Below are positions 1 through 7,588 of a stretch of DNA of 34,226 nucleotides, piece after piece. The notes under the pieces are model-generated. The model was given only the letters and a program-made list of their open reading frames with translations. It ran no database searches and was not told where the DNA came from. Numbering within the stretch: the stretch's first letter is position 1; the number at the start of each line of letters is the position of its first letter. Source of the DNA: a virus; the IMG/VR virus record IMGVR_UViG_3300017762_000032, positions 1-34,226 of that record; one strand, written 5' to 3'. The translations under genes were made by a program, and so were the position numbers.

Positions 1-3000
1 ATCTATCTGTAGCTGTTCCTCCTGACCAAGTTCTTTTTAAATTTAAAAGGTTTAAGTCGGTAGTGCCATTATCATTAGCATTTATCTCTAATTTAGTGCT
101 GGGAGCAGTAGTGCCGATACCTAGGTTGCCGTTTCGGTCAAGCCGCATTCTTTCAGTCGCAGAGTTTGCGCCTCCAGAATCAGTGTAGAAAGCAAGGAAG
201 CCGTCAGCAGTATTTCCTACTGTATCCGTTCCGCCTTTTATAGCAGCACGTACTGTTCGAGGGTATCCATTTGTATCTTGATAATGGTCAGAAAAAGTTA
301 ATATTGCACCTTTTTCATCTGTGTTTGCTTGAAGCGGGTTATAAATATCTAAAGCTGAATGACTTAAAGAAATATTACCAGAAGTATGGCCCCCATTGTA
401 AGCTACTTGAAGTTTAGCGTCTGGAGAAGCAGTGCCGATACCCACATTGCCGCTCGAGTCGATGCGCATACGTTCTGCTGACACTGTCTGGTTATACGCC
501 GCAGTACCTAAAACAATCTCCTGACCTTCTATTTGTATAGCTCTAAGGTTGTTAGCAGTTGATTCTATACTACGTAATGAAGTACGGCTGTCGCCCTCTG
601 TGTCAAAGTCTACAACTAAGTTACGAGTCGAACTAAGCGCTACTTGTAGAGGCCCTTGTGGACTGCTAGTGCCGATACCAACTTTACCTGCGTGGTTTAC
701 ATAAAAATCGTTGCTTGCAGAAGCAGACCCGCTGATTAGAACTCCTCCATCAGGATCTGTATTGTATAGCTCTAAGTTTCCATTCCTATTGTATTCTATA
801 ATTCCTTGCTCACTACCAGATTTTTCAAACATTAACTTAATGGGGCTCGCCGAAGAGCCTGTAGAAGTTAATTTAAGAAAATCAGTAGCAGAGGCAGAGG
901 ATATTTCTAATAACGAATCTGGAGAAGTAGTGCCGATACCCACTTTACCACTAGCATCGATACGCATGCGTTCTGCTTTATTATTAGACGCAACATTTGT
1001 TAAAAAGCGAACATCTCTAGCAACAGAGGGGGTTCCAGTAAATCCACCAACATCTAAGCTTACTACTGAATTTGCAGTACTAGATGTTATTTCTGCACGA
1101 GAGGCTCCATCACCGTCAAATGTTGTAGTACCTGTAACGTGTAGTTTTGTTCCGGGAGAAGTAGTTCCGATACCTACATTACCTGTGGCATCAATATGCA
1201 TTCGAGTACTGCCGTTTGTTCGTATGTTTAGATTATGGCTTCCAATAGTACCGAAATATCCTTCTGTACTGAAGTATATTTCATTAGAATCCATAGAAAG
1301 AGTACTACCTACTTGTAGCCACCCATTCCCCATGTTTGAACCAGCAATTGTACGGTTAGAGGGGTCGAAGATTTTTAGAGGATGACTCAAGCTCATTCGT
1401 CTCTCTGAGCCAGAATAGTTAAATGTTACATCTGTATTAGAACCACAGTCAATTGTAAGACCGGCTCCATTGGCAGCCGCATCATTTGTTGAGCCGCTCG
1501 CAAGAGTAATATTCTTATCGTCTACAGTAAGAGTAGTAGAGTTGATTGTAGTAGTTGTGCCGTCAACTTGCAGATTACCCGCGATTACTACAGTTCCGGT
1601 GTCGTCGCCGTGTGCTGCTGGATCGATTGTAAATGTACTCGGGCCCCGTAGATATCCAGTAGTTGTAATGTTACCAGTAGAAAGCGACGAAAGTGTAACA
1701 GGGCCTTCTATAGACCATTCTTCACTCGAATAATCAAAACTAAGTTCGCGACCAAAGTTACCAGATCCGTCCACAGTTGGATACATATACCAGCGAGTTT
1801 CATCCGCAGTCCACGAGAAAGCCATTTCATTACGGCTTGTGTGACCAGACATGACATCGGGCGCTATGTGTCTAAAGCCTTGCTGGTTTTGACTACTTGT
1901 GAATACACCACTGCTCGTAACATTACTTGCTATTGAGATAGAGCCCTGAAAGTTTACGTCTTGGTTTGTGCCTAAGTAGAAGTTTGAGTTTGCAACGCTT
2001 GTTGAACGTCCGTTTGTTCCAAATACTAAATATCCACCAGACTGATCCGCAAAAATATAGTTTGCGTTGGGACGTTTAAAGAACATATTTCCGGAGCTGG
2101 AGCTACCGATATTTATTGCGCCGCTTAAGTAAGCAGTTCCAGTAGTGCTTATAGCACCCGTTGCTGTAATGCTTGTAACATTTGTAATTGCTCGACTAGA
2201 GGTTATAAATTGAGTGCCGCCTACGTAGAATCCATCCGGAGCATCGAGGGCGTTGTTAGTTGTACCTCCTTTGCCACTAATTACAAGACGGTCTCCGTTG
2301 TTATCGATCGCGGTAAGATTTGCTTTATTAGTTCCTGAGTCTTCGTGAATATAAATAGCGCCTCCGAAACGAGCAAAATCATCCGCAACAAGAGCGGCCC
2401 CTGTTCCTACAAAACAGCTACCAATAATTAACTGTTTGCCGTTTGATCGTAAAGCACTTGTAAAGTCTGTAACGCCAATTCCAAGCTGTCCGCCAGAGTG
2501 AATTCGTACTCTTTCAGATCCTCCAGCCTGTACATAGAAAGCGTCTCCTTTAGAACCAATTGCAACTTTATAGTCTGCAGTAGTATTTGGATCTTGGAAC
2601 TCCATAGAGCCATGGCTAGTTCCGGAACCCCCTATAATTCTTACAGGTAAGTTATCTCCAGAACCTCCTTGTATAGTTAATTTTCTACCGGGAGAAGTAG
2701 TGCCGATACCGACGTTACCTGATGTGTCTATTTTAAATCTTTCAGTAGTATCTGTTTGGTCGTAAATAGACAACGCACCGCCATCATTAATTAGTCTAAA
2801 CTCTCCTTCACTATTTTTTAAGTCAAGTGAAGACTGTACACCATCAGTTGCTTCTACCTTAACCGCAACAGTTGCGCCGGATCCTGATACGTGAAGCTTT
2901 CTACCTGGAGAAGTAGTGCCAATACCTAAGCTACCACTAGCATCAATAGTTAAGTTTGTGCTGCTTAAAGAATTTGCAGCACCTAAACTCATCTTAGAGC

Positions 3001-4795
3001 CTTCAGCAATTACAAAAACCTCGGTATCATCATCACTAATTTGAATTCGTGCTCTATCGTCTCCTGAAGTAAATCTTGCGACTGTATCCGCACCCGCATT
3101 ATAAACATCTAAAGGGTACACAGGGCTGCTACCGCCTTCGGCGCTGCCTATACCTACATATGCGTTATTTCCTCGAATGTTAATAGCATTTGTTTGCGTG
3201 CCTCCAACATTGACTTGGAATCTCATGTACGTATCTTGAAGAAGATTTCTTATACGTGCTTGTCCACTGCTTTGATTAAATTCAATATCGCCGCCTTCGA
3301 CCTGAAAATCGCCTGTTACTCGAGCGGCTCCTACTACGTGAAGGGGTTTTGAGGGAGATGTAGTGCCAATACCAACGTTGCCAGAACTGTTAATAGCTAT
3401 TCGTGCAGCTGCAGCATCTTCATCGTAGATTCTAAATAAACCACTACCACCTATAATAGAAAAATCATTTTCACTATCGCTATCTTTGAATCTTATTACA
3501 GGGTAAGTAGAGTTTAGTTCTATATCCCCTCTCACATCTAATTTTGCTAGGGGAGAATCAGTACCGATACCAACTTTACCGTCTGCTGTAACACGAAGAA
3601 AGTCGCTACTCGCTGTACCATTCCACGCTCCAATGGTAAAGAAACCATTGGAAGTGCCGTTTTGAGTATTGATTCGAGTGCCCCCGCCAGATTGCTCAAA
3701 GTAGGTATATTGATTTGTTCCATCTACATCTTTCAGAGTAATTCTAGCTAAAGAACTACTATCGCCCACAACTTGTATTTTTGCAAGATTATCAATCGAA
3801 GAAGTAGTATTTACAAGAAGGCGACCGCCTGCGTCTATGCGCATATGTTCAGCATTTTGAGTGTAAAACTGCAATGTAGTGCCTGAAGAGCTGCCGTCTA
3901 TACCAGCTTTACGATTGTTGGAGCTACTATTTTCTCCTCGTATCCATACACCATATGCGGATTGTACGTGCTTTCCGTTAAATCGAATATCATTAATATC
4001 TATATCAATTATTTCATTCTGATCAGAGTCAACAATATTTCCGCTTAAGCTAATATCGCCTGTAATTTGAGCGCCTGTGGAGGTTGTGGCTAGTTTGGCG
4101 GCGTTGTTATAATAGATCGTAACTGCACCGTCGGCCTCAGCCTTTAGCATTTCTTCATTGGTAGCCGTCTGAATCCGCAAAGCGTCAGAAGCTCTGACAT
4201 ACAAACTACCCGTTCCGGTATCAGTTATGAAGCTGTTGTTACCATTATGATAAATTTCTAAATCACCACCGGTGCCAAAAATCGCCTTGTCGTTGTCACC
4301 GAAGTTAATATCAGCAGAGGTAGTCATACCGTCTGTGGTAATAACGCCTGTAACGTCGATACCTGCGGAGGTTGTAGCTAGTTTGGCGGCGTTGTTATGA
4401 TAGATCGTAACTGCACCGTCCTCTATACCTTCTAAAAATCTTTCATTGGTTGTCTTTGAGCGCAAGGATAAATTTGTAGCGCGAATTCGCAAGTCACCCG
4501 TGCCGCCTTCGTCAATATAGCTATTAGACCCATCATGATAAATTTGAAGATCATTTCCGTCTCCAATTACGATGCGCACGTTATCCGCCAGATTTAAGTT
4601 TCCGGTGAAATCGAGTCCTGAACTAGAAGTTGCGTCTCCTCCAATCTCTACAATGGATTCTGTGCCACCCACACTTTTCTTGATGTACATTTTGCCATCA
4701 TAAGTGTTAAGAGCTACCTCGCCAAGTGCAATTTGAGACGTGCTAGGGACAGCGTTCTGAGTTCCAGAACGCTTGAGTTTAATCGTTTGCGCCAT
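1..4795 (-). CDS. Giant tail fiber, N-terminal 1598 residues (runs off left edge)
   Basis: The frame is open from ATG at 4795 to the window edge with no stop. A strong GGAGGAG ribosome site precedes it. The N-terminus MAQTIKLKRSGTQNAVPSTSQIALGEVALNTYDGKMYIKK is again Mtd_N-like, paralogous to the preceding fiber. Two related modules with DLxIYHxGxNSxIxDxGTG and TNExxLxxxxDGAVTIYxNNAAKLATTS follow. The main body has at least ten copies of the G-N-V-G-I-G-T-x-S/A-P type motif at irregular 70-110-residue spacing, most preceded by ERMRID-type strands. A GNLQVDGTTTTINSTTLTVDDKNITLASG segment near 1580-1500 is a common marine fiber piece. Fibers of this kind often end in a self-cleaving S74 chaperone, which would lie beyond the window. 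Confidence 0.9.
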   Translation of the reverse strand, partial: MAQTIKLKRSGTQNAVPSTSQIALGEVALNTYDGKMYIKKSVGGTESIVEIGGDATSSSGLDFTGNLNLADNVRIVIGDGNDLQIYHDGSNSYIDEGGTGDLRIRATNLSLRSKTTNERFLEGIEDGAVTIYHNNAAKLATTSAGIDVTGVITTDGMTTSADINFGDNDKAIFGTGGDLEIYHNGNNSFITDTGTGSLYVRASDALRIQTATNEEMLKAEADGAVTIYYNNAAKLATTSTGAQITGDISLSGNIVDSDQNEIIDIDINDIRFNGKHVQSAYGVWIRGENSSSNNRKAGIDGSSSGTTLQFYTQNAEHMRIDAGGRLLVNTTSSIDNLAKIQVVGDSSSLARITLKDVDGTNQYTYFEQSGGGTRINTQNGTSNGFFTIGAWNGTASSDFLRVTADGKVGIGTDSPLAKLDVRGDIELNSTYPVIRFKDSDSENDFSIIGGSGLFRIYDEDAAAARIAINSSGNVGIGTTSPSKPLHVVGAARVTGDFQVEGGDIEFNQSSGQARIRNLLQDTYMRFQVNVGGTQTNAINIRGNNAYVGIGSAEGGSSPVYPLDVYNAGADTVARFTSGDDRARIQISDDDTEVFVIAEGSKMSLGAANSLSSTNLTIDASGSLGIGTTSPGRKLHVSGSGATVAVKVEATDGVQSSLDLKNSEGEFRLINDGGALSIYDQTDTTERFKIDTSGNVGIGTTSPGRKLTIQGGSGDNLPVRIIGGSGTSHGSMEFQDPNTTADYKVAIGSKGDAFYVQAGGSERVRIHSGGQLGIGVTDFTSALRSNGKQLIIGSCFVGTGAALVADDFARFGGAIYIHEDSGTNKANLTAIDNNGDRLVISGKGGTTNNALDAPDGFYVGGTQFITSSRAITNVTSITATGAISTTGTAYLSGAINIGSSSSGNMFFKRPNANYIFADQSGGYLVFGTNGRSTSVANSNFYLGTNQDVNFQGSISIASNVTSSGVFTSSQNQQGFRHIAPDVMSGHTSRNEMAFSWTADETRWYMYPTVDGSGNFGRELSFDYSSEEWSIEGPVTLSSLSTGNITTTGYLRGPSTFTIDPAAHGDDTGTVVIAGNLQVDGTTTTINSTTLTVDDKNITLASGSTNDAAANGAGLTIDCGSNTDVTFNYSGSERRMSLSHPLKIFDPSNRTIAGSNMGNGWLQVGSTLSMDSNEIYFSTEGYFGTIGSHNLNIRTNGSTRMHIDATGNVGIGTTSPGTKLHVTGTTTFDGDGASRAEITSSTANSVVSLDVGGFTGTPSVARDVRFLTNVASNNKAERMRIDASGKVGIGTTSPDSLLEISSASATDFLKLTSTGSSASPIKLMFEKSGSEQGIIEYNRNGNLELYNTDPDGGVLISGSASASNDFYVNHAGKVGIGTSSPQGPLQVALSSTRNLVVDFDTEGDSRTSLRSIESTANNLRAIQIEGQEIVLGTAAYNQTVSAERMRIDSSGNVGIGTASPDAKLQVAYNGGHTSGNISLSHSALDIYNPLQANTDEKGAILTFSDHYQDTNGYPRTVRAAIKGGTDTVGNTADGFLAFYTDSGGANSATERMRLDRNGNLGIGTTAPSTKLEINANDNGTTDLNLLNLKRTWSGGTATDR
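111..3570 (-). repeat. GIGT-motif repeats in the giant fiber
   Basis: Ten occurrences of the complement of GGTATCGGCAC-type DNA, coding VGIGT or close variants, begin near 111, 432, 669, 930, 1164, 2700, 2916, 3143, 3363 and 3561. They are absent between about 1175 and 2690, a region of different fiber modules. Each marks the end of one beta-rich unit. Confidence 0.85.
4079..4420 (-). repeat. Direct repeat of about 54 bp, 288 bp apart, in the giant fiber
   Basis: 4079-4132 and 4367-4420 are almost identical in DNA and encode DGAVTIYxNNAAKLATTS. The flanking modules (DLxIYHxGxN) are also related, so a unit of 96 residues is duplicated in tandem. Confidence 0.85.
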
Positions 4796-4842
4796 GTGGC
4801 TCCTCCATAACTATGCGTATTTACGCGAGAGGTGAGTATTTT

Positions 4843-6741
4843 TTAGAATGTGCCGCCGTCGAGTGTATTAGACCACTGAGCTGCTCCGCTCGTATTCATA
4901 GAAAGAATATAATCATGAGCAGTAGCATTACCAGAAGGCTTAACAAGTCGTGTGTAGCCGCCATTTGTAGCTGCACCTATAAGTAAGTCACCGACTGCTG
5001 TTGCAGTAATGCCCTTGATTCGTGCCGTATCTGAACTAACTTCAAGAGTAATGTTATCATCATTAAAGTTAATAGTATTACCAGACTTGCTCAGAGCATC
5101 GCCTGCAATGATTTGACCCGCACCGTTAAACTGAGTAAAGGTAAGGTCAGTGGTGTCAAGAGTGATTGGATCGTTTGTTGTAAGTACAAAACCGTTGTCG
5201 CCGTTTACAGTACCTTCTTCAACAAAGCAGAACATACCTGAAGTAACTTCAGAAGAAGCATTCGCATCTGCAGAACGAACAGGAGAAGATCCTGCTAGAT
5301 AAATACCGTTTTGGCTTGCGTCTGTTTGATTCTTAACAAGCACTCGGTCGCCGTCCGCAAGAGTAACTCCATCAATTGCGTCACCTACTCCTAGATCTGA
5401 AGCAATTGTAATTGCAGCAGTTGTAGCGACTCGTACTGAATCTTTAATATCAAGTGCTTGTTTTACAGCATCAACATATGCTTTTGTAGCGGCATCTTGT
5501 GCTTGAGTAGGATCTGTAACATTTGAGATACGAGAGTTGTTTACATTTATCTTACCGCTTCCATTTGGATCAAGTGAGATATCCCCATTTGTATCTGTGG
5601 AGCTGATTGTTCGTCCGTTGAAGTTAAGTTGGTCAACAGTAAGTTCTGTAAGTCCTGCAATAACAGTAGTAGTTTCACCAAGATTTAGGCTAGAACTACC
5701 AAGTGTGATTGCATTTGCACTAACTGCTCCAGAAGATACAGTGAAGTCGGTAGAGTCAAAACTTGCAACACCTCTGCTTGAAGAAGTTGCATTGGTTCCA
5801 TCCAATACAAGTTTTCCACTAGAAATCTTTGATGCAATACCTATTCCGCCTTCTACAGTTAGACCTTCACCTGCTGCTTTATCGAGAGTATTACTATCGT
5901 CTGCTGTAAGAGTAATAGGTTTTGATTCTACAAATCCAGAAGTTACAGCAAAGTTTACGCTGTCAAAGCTCGCAATACCTTTGTTTGCTGCGCCTGAAGT
6001 GGTAGCAGCAGTTGCGTCTTCGCCTGAAATTGTAAGAGTAACATCTGTGCCAGACTTAGCAACCACAGTGTTAAGACCTTCTCCCCCAATAATTCGTAAG
6101 TCATCAGTAAGAAGAGCAACATCAGCAGTAGCCGAATCACTATCTACAGTAAGAGTTGCGGCAACGTCTTGGAAGGTTACAGTACCAGAACCATCTGTAA
6201 CAAGTGCCTGACCACTTGTACCGGCAGACATAGGAAGCGTATAAGCACCGTTTATCTCTAGTTGACGACCAATTTTAATAAGTTCTGCTGAGTTTGTCGT
6301 GTCAAAAGTAATATAAGTGTGGTCAGCAGTAGCAAAAGTGCCTGCAGTTGCAGAGTTATCAAGAAGTTTAAATTCTGTCGCTTGATTGCTAAGGTCAATT
6401 GTACCTGTTTTTACAATTAAGTCTCCGGTAGGATCAAGAATTAATCCTCCCGATGTTGTATCAATTTGATTTGCAGCATTATTAATACGAATATTGCCAG
6501 TAAGTAGTTTATCAATCTTACTGTTCGCATCTACTACAATTGCGCTCGATGCGGTAAGAGTACCAGCGGTGTGATCGAGCATATCGACATAAACTTTACC
6601 ACCAATTGCTACAACCGCACTGTCTGCGGGAGCACCAATAAATAGCTTATCACTATTATCCGAATACGCTAATTCACCGGCGGTAAGGCTGGACGGGACT
6701 GCAGTGGTTGTACTGCGTTTGATTTTGATTGTTTGAGCCAT
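4843..6741 (-). CDS. Tail fiber protein, 632 aa, Mtd-like N-terminus
   Basis: The N-terminus MAQTIKIKRSTTTAVPSSLTAGELAYSDNSDKLFIGAP is a major-tropism-determinant (Mtd_N)-like attachment domain. The middle is Thr/Ser/Asp-rich beta sequence with repeated GVASFDSxxFxVxSG and GIASFDSVNFAVTSG pieces. Residues about 420-545 (KSGVTLADGDRVLVKNQTDASQNGIYL-type, then SGMFCFVEEGTVNGDNGFVLTTNDPITLDTTDLTFTQFNGAGQIIAGDAL) form a widespread fiber module found in many marine and enteric phages. The end QWSNTLDGGTF resembles the end of the preceding gene. Probably a trimeric side fiber. It shares its first ten residues, except one, with the next gene. Confidence 0.87.
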   Translation of the reverse strand: MAQTIKIKRSTTTAVPSSLTAGELAYSDNSDKLFIGAPADSAVVAIGGKVYVDMLDHTAGTLTASSAIVVDANSKIDKLLTGNIRINNAANQIDTTSGGLILDPTGDLIVKTGTIDLSNQATEFKLLDNSATAGTFATADHTYITFDTTNSAELIKIGRQLEINGAYTLPMSAGTSGQALVTDGSGTVTFQDVAATLTVDSDSATADVALLTDDLRIIGGEGLNTVVAKSGTDVTLTISGEDATAATTSGAANKGIASFDSVNFAVTSGFVESKPITLTADDSNTLDKAAGEGLTVEGGIGIASKISSGKLVLDGTNATSSSRGVASFDSTDFTVSSGAVSANAITLGSSSLNLGETTTVIAGLTELTVDQLNFNGRTISSTDTNGDISLDPNGSGKINVNNSRISNVTDPTQAQDAATKAYVDAVKQALDIKDSVRVATTAAITIASDLGVGDAIDGVTLADGDRVLVKNQTDASQNGIYLAGSSPVRSADANASSEVTSGMFCFVEEGTVNGDNGFVLTTNDPITLDTTDLTFTQFNGAGQIIAGDALSKSGNTINFNDDNITLEVSSDTARIKGITATAVGDLLIGAATNGGYTRLVKPSGNATAHDYILSMNTSGAAQWSNTLDGGTF

Positions 6742-6760
6742 TTAAAACTCCGAATTAGCC

Positions 6761-7174
6761 TTAAAAGGCTCCTGCGTCTAGCGTATCTGAATCACCTGAA
6801 GCGTCACCTACTATTATAGGCACAAACTCAAAAACTCCTGAACTAGTTTCGCGGTATACTTTTATTTGATTGTCATCAGTATCATAAAAGAGATCTCCCT
6901 CTTCTAAATTTGCGGTATCTGATGTGGGGGCTGTGGTGCCCCGAAATTGTTGATCTGCGAGTTGCTGTATTGCATCTCGTACATTATTTGCTGTAACTGT
7001 GCCGTGAGCATCGAAAGTAACATCTACAGCGTCAACATATGCTGTAGGTAGTGCAAAGTTGTTTACGGTAAGAGTGGTAGAGTCGTCAGATAAAGTAACA
7101 GATATATCGTTGGCATTTGACACAGATAGCTGTGTTACCTCTTCAACTATTTGTACGGTAGTGGTATCTGACAT
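6761..7174 (-). CDS. Small fiber-associated protein ending TLDAGAF
   Basis: A 137-aa acidic protein. It has MSDTTTVQIVEEVTQLSVSNANDISVTLSDDSTTLTVNNFALPTAYVDAVDVTFDAHGTVTANNVRDAIQQLADQQFRGTTAPTSDTANLEEGDLFYDTDDNQIKVYRE, which resembles short fiber-attachment modules of marine phages. The NLEEGDLFYDTDDNQIKVYRE part resembles a head-piece shared by many tail fibers (a protein region with a 'GDLWYDTxxNxLKVY' theme). The end SDTLDAGAF matches NTLDGGTF at the end of the following fiber. The start lies three bases after the previous stop (TAA-GGA-ATG). Exact role unknown. Confidence 0.72.
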   Translation of the reverse strand: MSDTTTVQIVEEVTQLSVSNANDISVTLSDDSTTLTVNNFALPTAYVDAVDVTFDAHGTVTANNVRDAIQQLADQQFRGTTAPTSDTANLEEGDLFYDTDDNQIKVYRETSSGVFEFVPIIVGDASGDSDTLDAGAF

Positions 7175-7177
7175 TCC

Positions 7178-7519
7178 TTATCTCGTGACTTCTTGATTTA
7201 GAGTTACCTTTCCTTCAATAAGGCGTTTTACTATATTATCCCCGCTTGTAAAAATTTCTAAATCATAGAAATAAACTCCTGCTGTCATGCCAGAAGTTGT
7301 AGCTGGAGCTAATTCCATTTTTACTTTACCTTGTGTAGCAGGACTAAGTACTGTACAAGTAAAGGAAGCCGCAACACTCGTAGCTGTTTTAGTTGACCGC
7401 ATTTGAGCCCTGGCAGAGTAGCCACTCAAGTCTTTGATAGACCCGGCCTCGTTGATTGTTATGTCAATCGCAAAAGTCGTTCCTTGGTCAATTGTCAGGT
7501 CATAGTTAGCTGCGGCCAT
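7178..7519 (-). CDS. Small beta-rich fiber/baseplate adaptor (BppU N-terminus-like)
   Basis: A 113-aa protein with the pattern YDLTIDQGTTFAIDITINEAGSIKDLSGYSARAQMRSTKTATSVAASF...GKVKMELAPATTSGMTAGVYFYDLEIFTSGDNIVKRLIEGKVTLNQEVTR. The opening (xLTIxQGxTF followed by DLSGYSARxQxR) is common in small phage proteins related to the N-terminal domain of the upper baseplate protein BppU. These are beta-sandwich modules that anchor receptor-binding parts. It is the first gene after the consensus promoter, with AGGAG nine bases before ATG. Probably an adaptor for the fibers that follow; that role is inferred. Confidence 0.78.
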   Translation of the reverse strand: MAAANYDLTIDQGTTFAIDITINEAGSIKDLSGYSARAQMRSTKTATSVAASFTCTVLSPATQGKVKMELAPATTSGMTAGVYFYDLEIFTSGDNIVKRLIEGKVTLNQEVTR

Positions 7520-7534
7520 TTATTTTTCTCCTAT

Positions 7535-7553
7535 TGTGGAATTATAGCCCACA
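7535..7553. promoter_or_regulatory. Short inverted repeat spanning the -10 of the fiber promoter
   Basis: TGTGG-N9-CCACA is a 5-bp inverted repeat centred on the TATAAT box. It could be an operator or chance; the other promoter does not have it. Confidence 0.2.
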
Positions 7554-7569
7554 GGACATATTATGTCAA
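7541..7569 (-). promoter_or_regulatory. Consensus sigma-70-type promoter for the fiber operon
   Basis: Minus strand: TTGACA (7569-7564), 17 nt, TATAAT (7546-7541). Both hexamers are perfect. The 20 bases CAAAAAATAAATCTTGACAT (7582-7563) are identical to the upstream part of the promoter at 26775-26803. The transcript would start near 7534, just before AGGAG and the ATG at 7519. The promoter fills the 69-nt gap after the J stop. I see no terminator between J and it. Confidence 0.93.
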
Positions 7570-7588
7570 GATTTATTTTTTGGAGGTA

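Noticed and set aside
711-1385. Plus-strand open frame antisense to the giant fiber
   Set aside because: Lies wholly opposite an uninterrupted fiber frame, low-complexity translation, no ribosome site or promoter; a shadow of the repeats. Same for 5537-6211, 13830-14696 and 21504-22325.
4815-4826. GCGTA-AA-TACGC inverted repeat before the giant fiber as a terminator
   Set aside because: Five-base stem with two-base loop and no T tract; too weak, although it may shape the leader.
4600-6741. Diversity-generating retroelement, suggested by Mtd-like N-termini
   Set aside because: No reverse transcriptase, template repeat or C-type-lectin variable end is visible; the N-terminal domain alone is common in fibers without such elements.
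6752-6775. AGCCTTTTAAGGCT palindrome between small fiber protein and 632-aa fiber
   Set aside because: Too short and AT-rich for a terminator and overlaps the stop codon; no T run after it.
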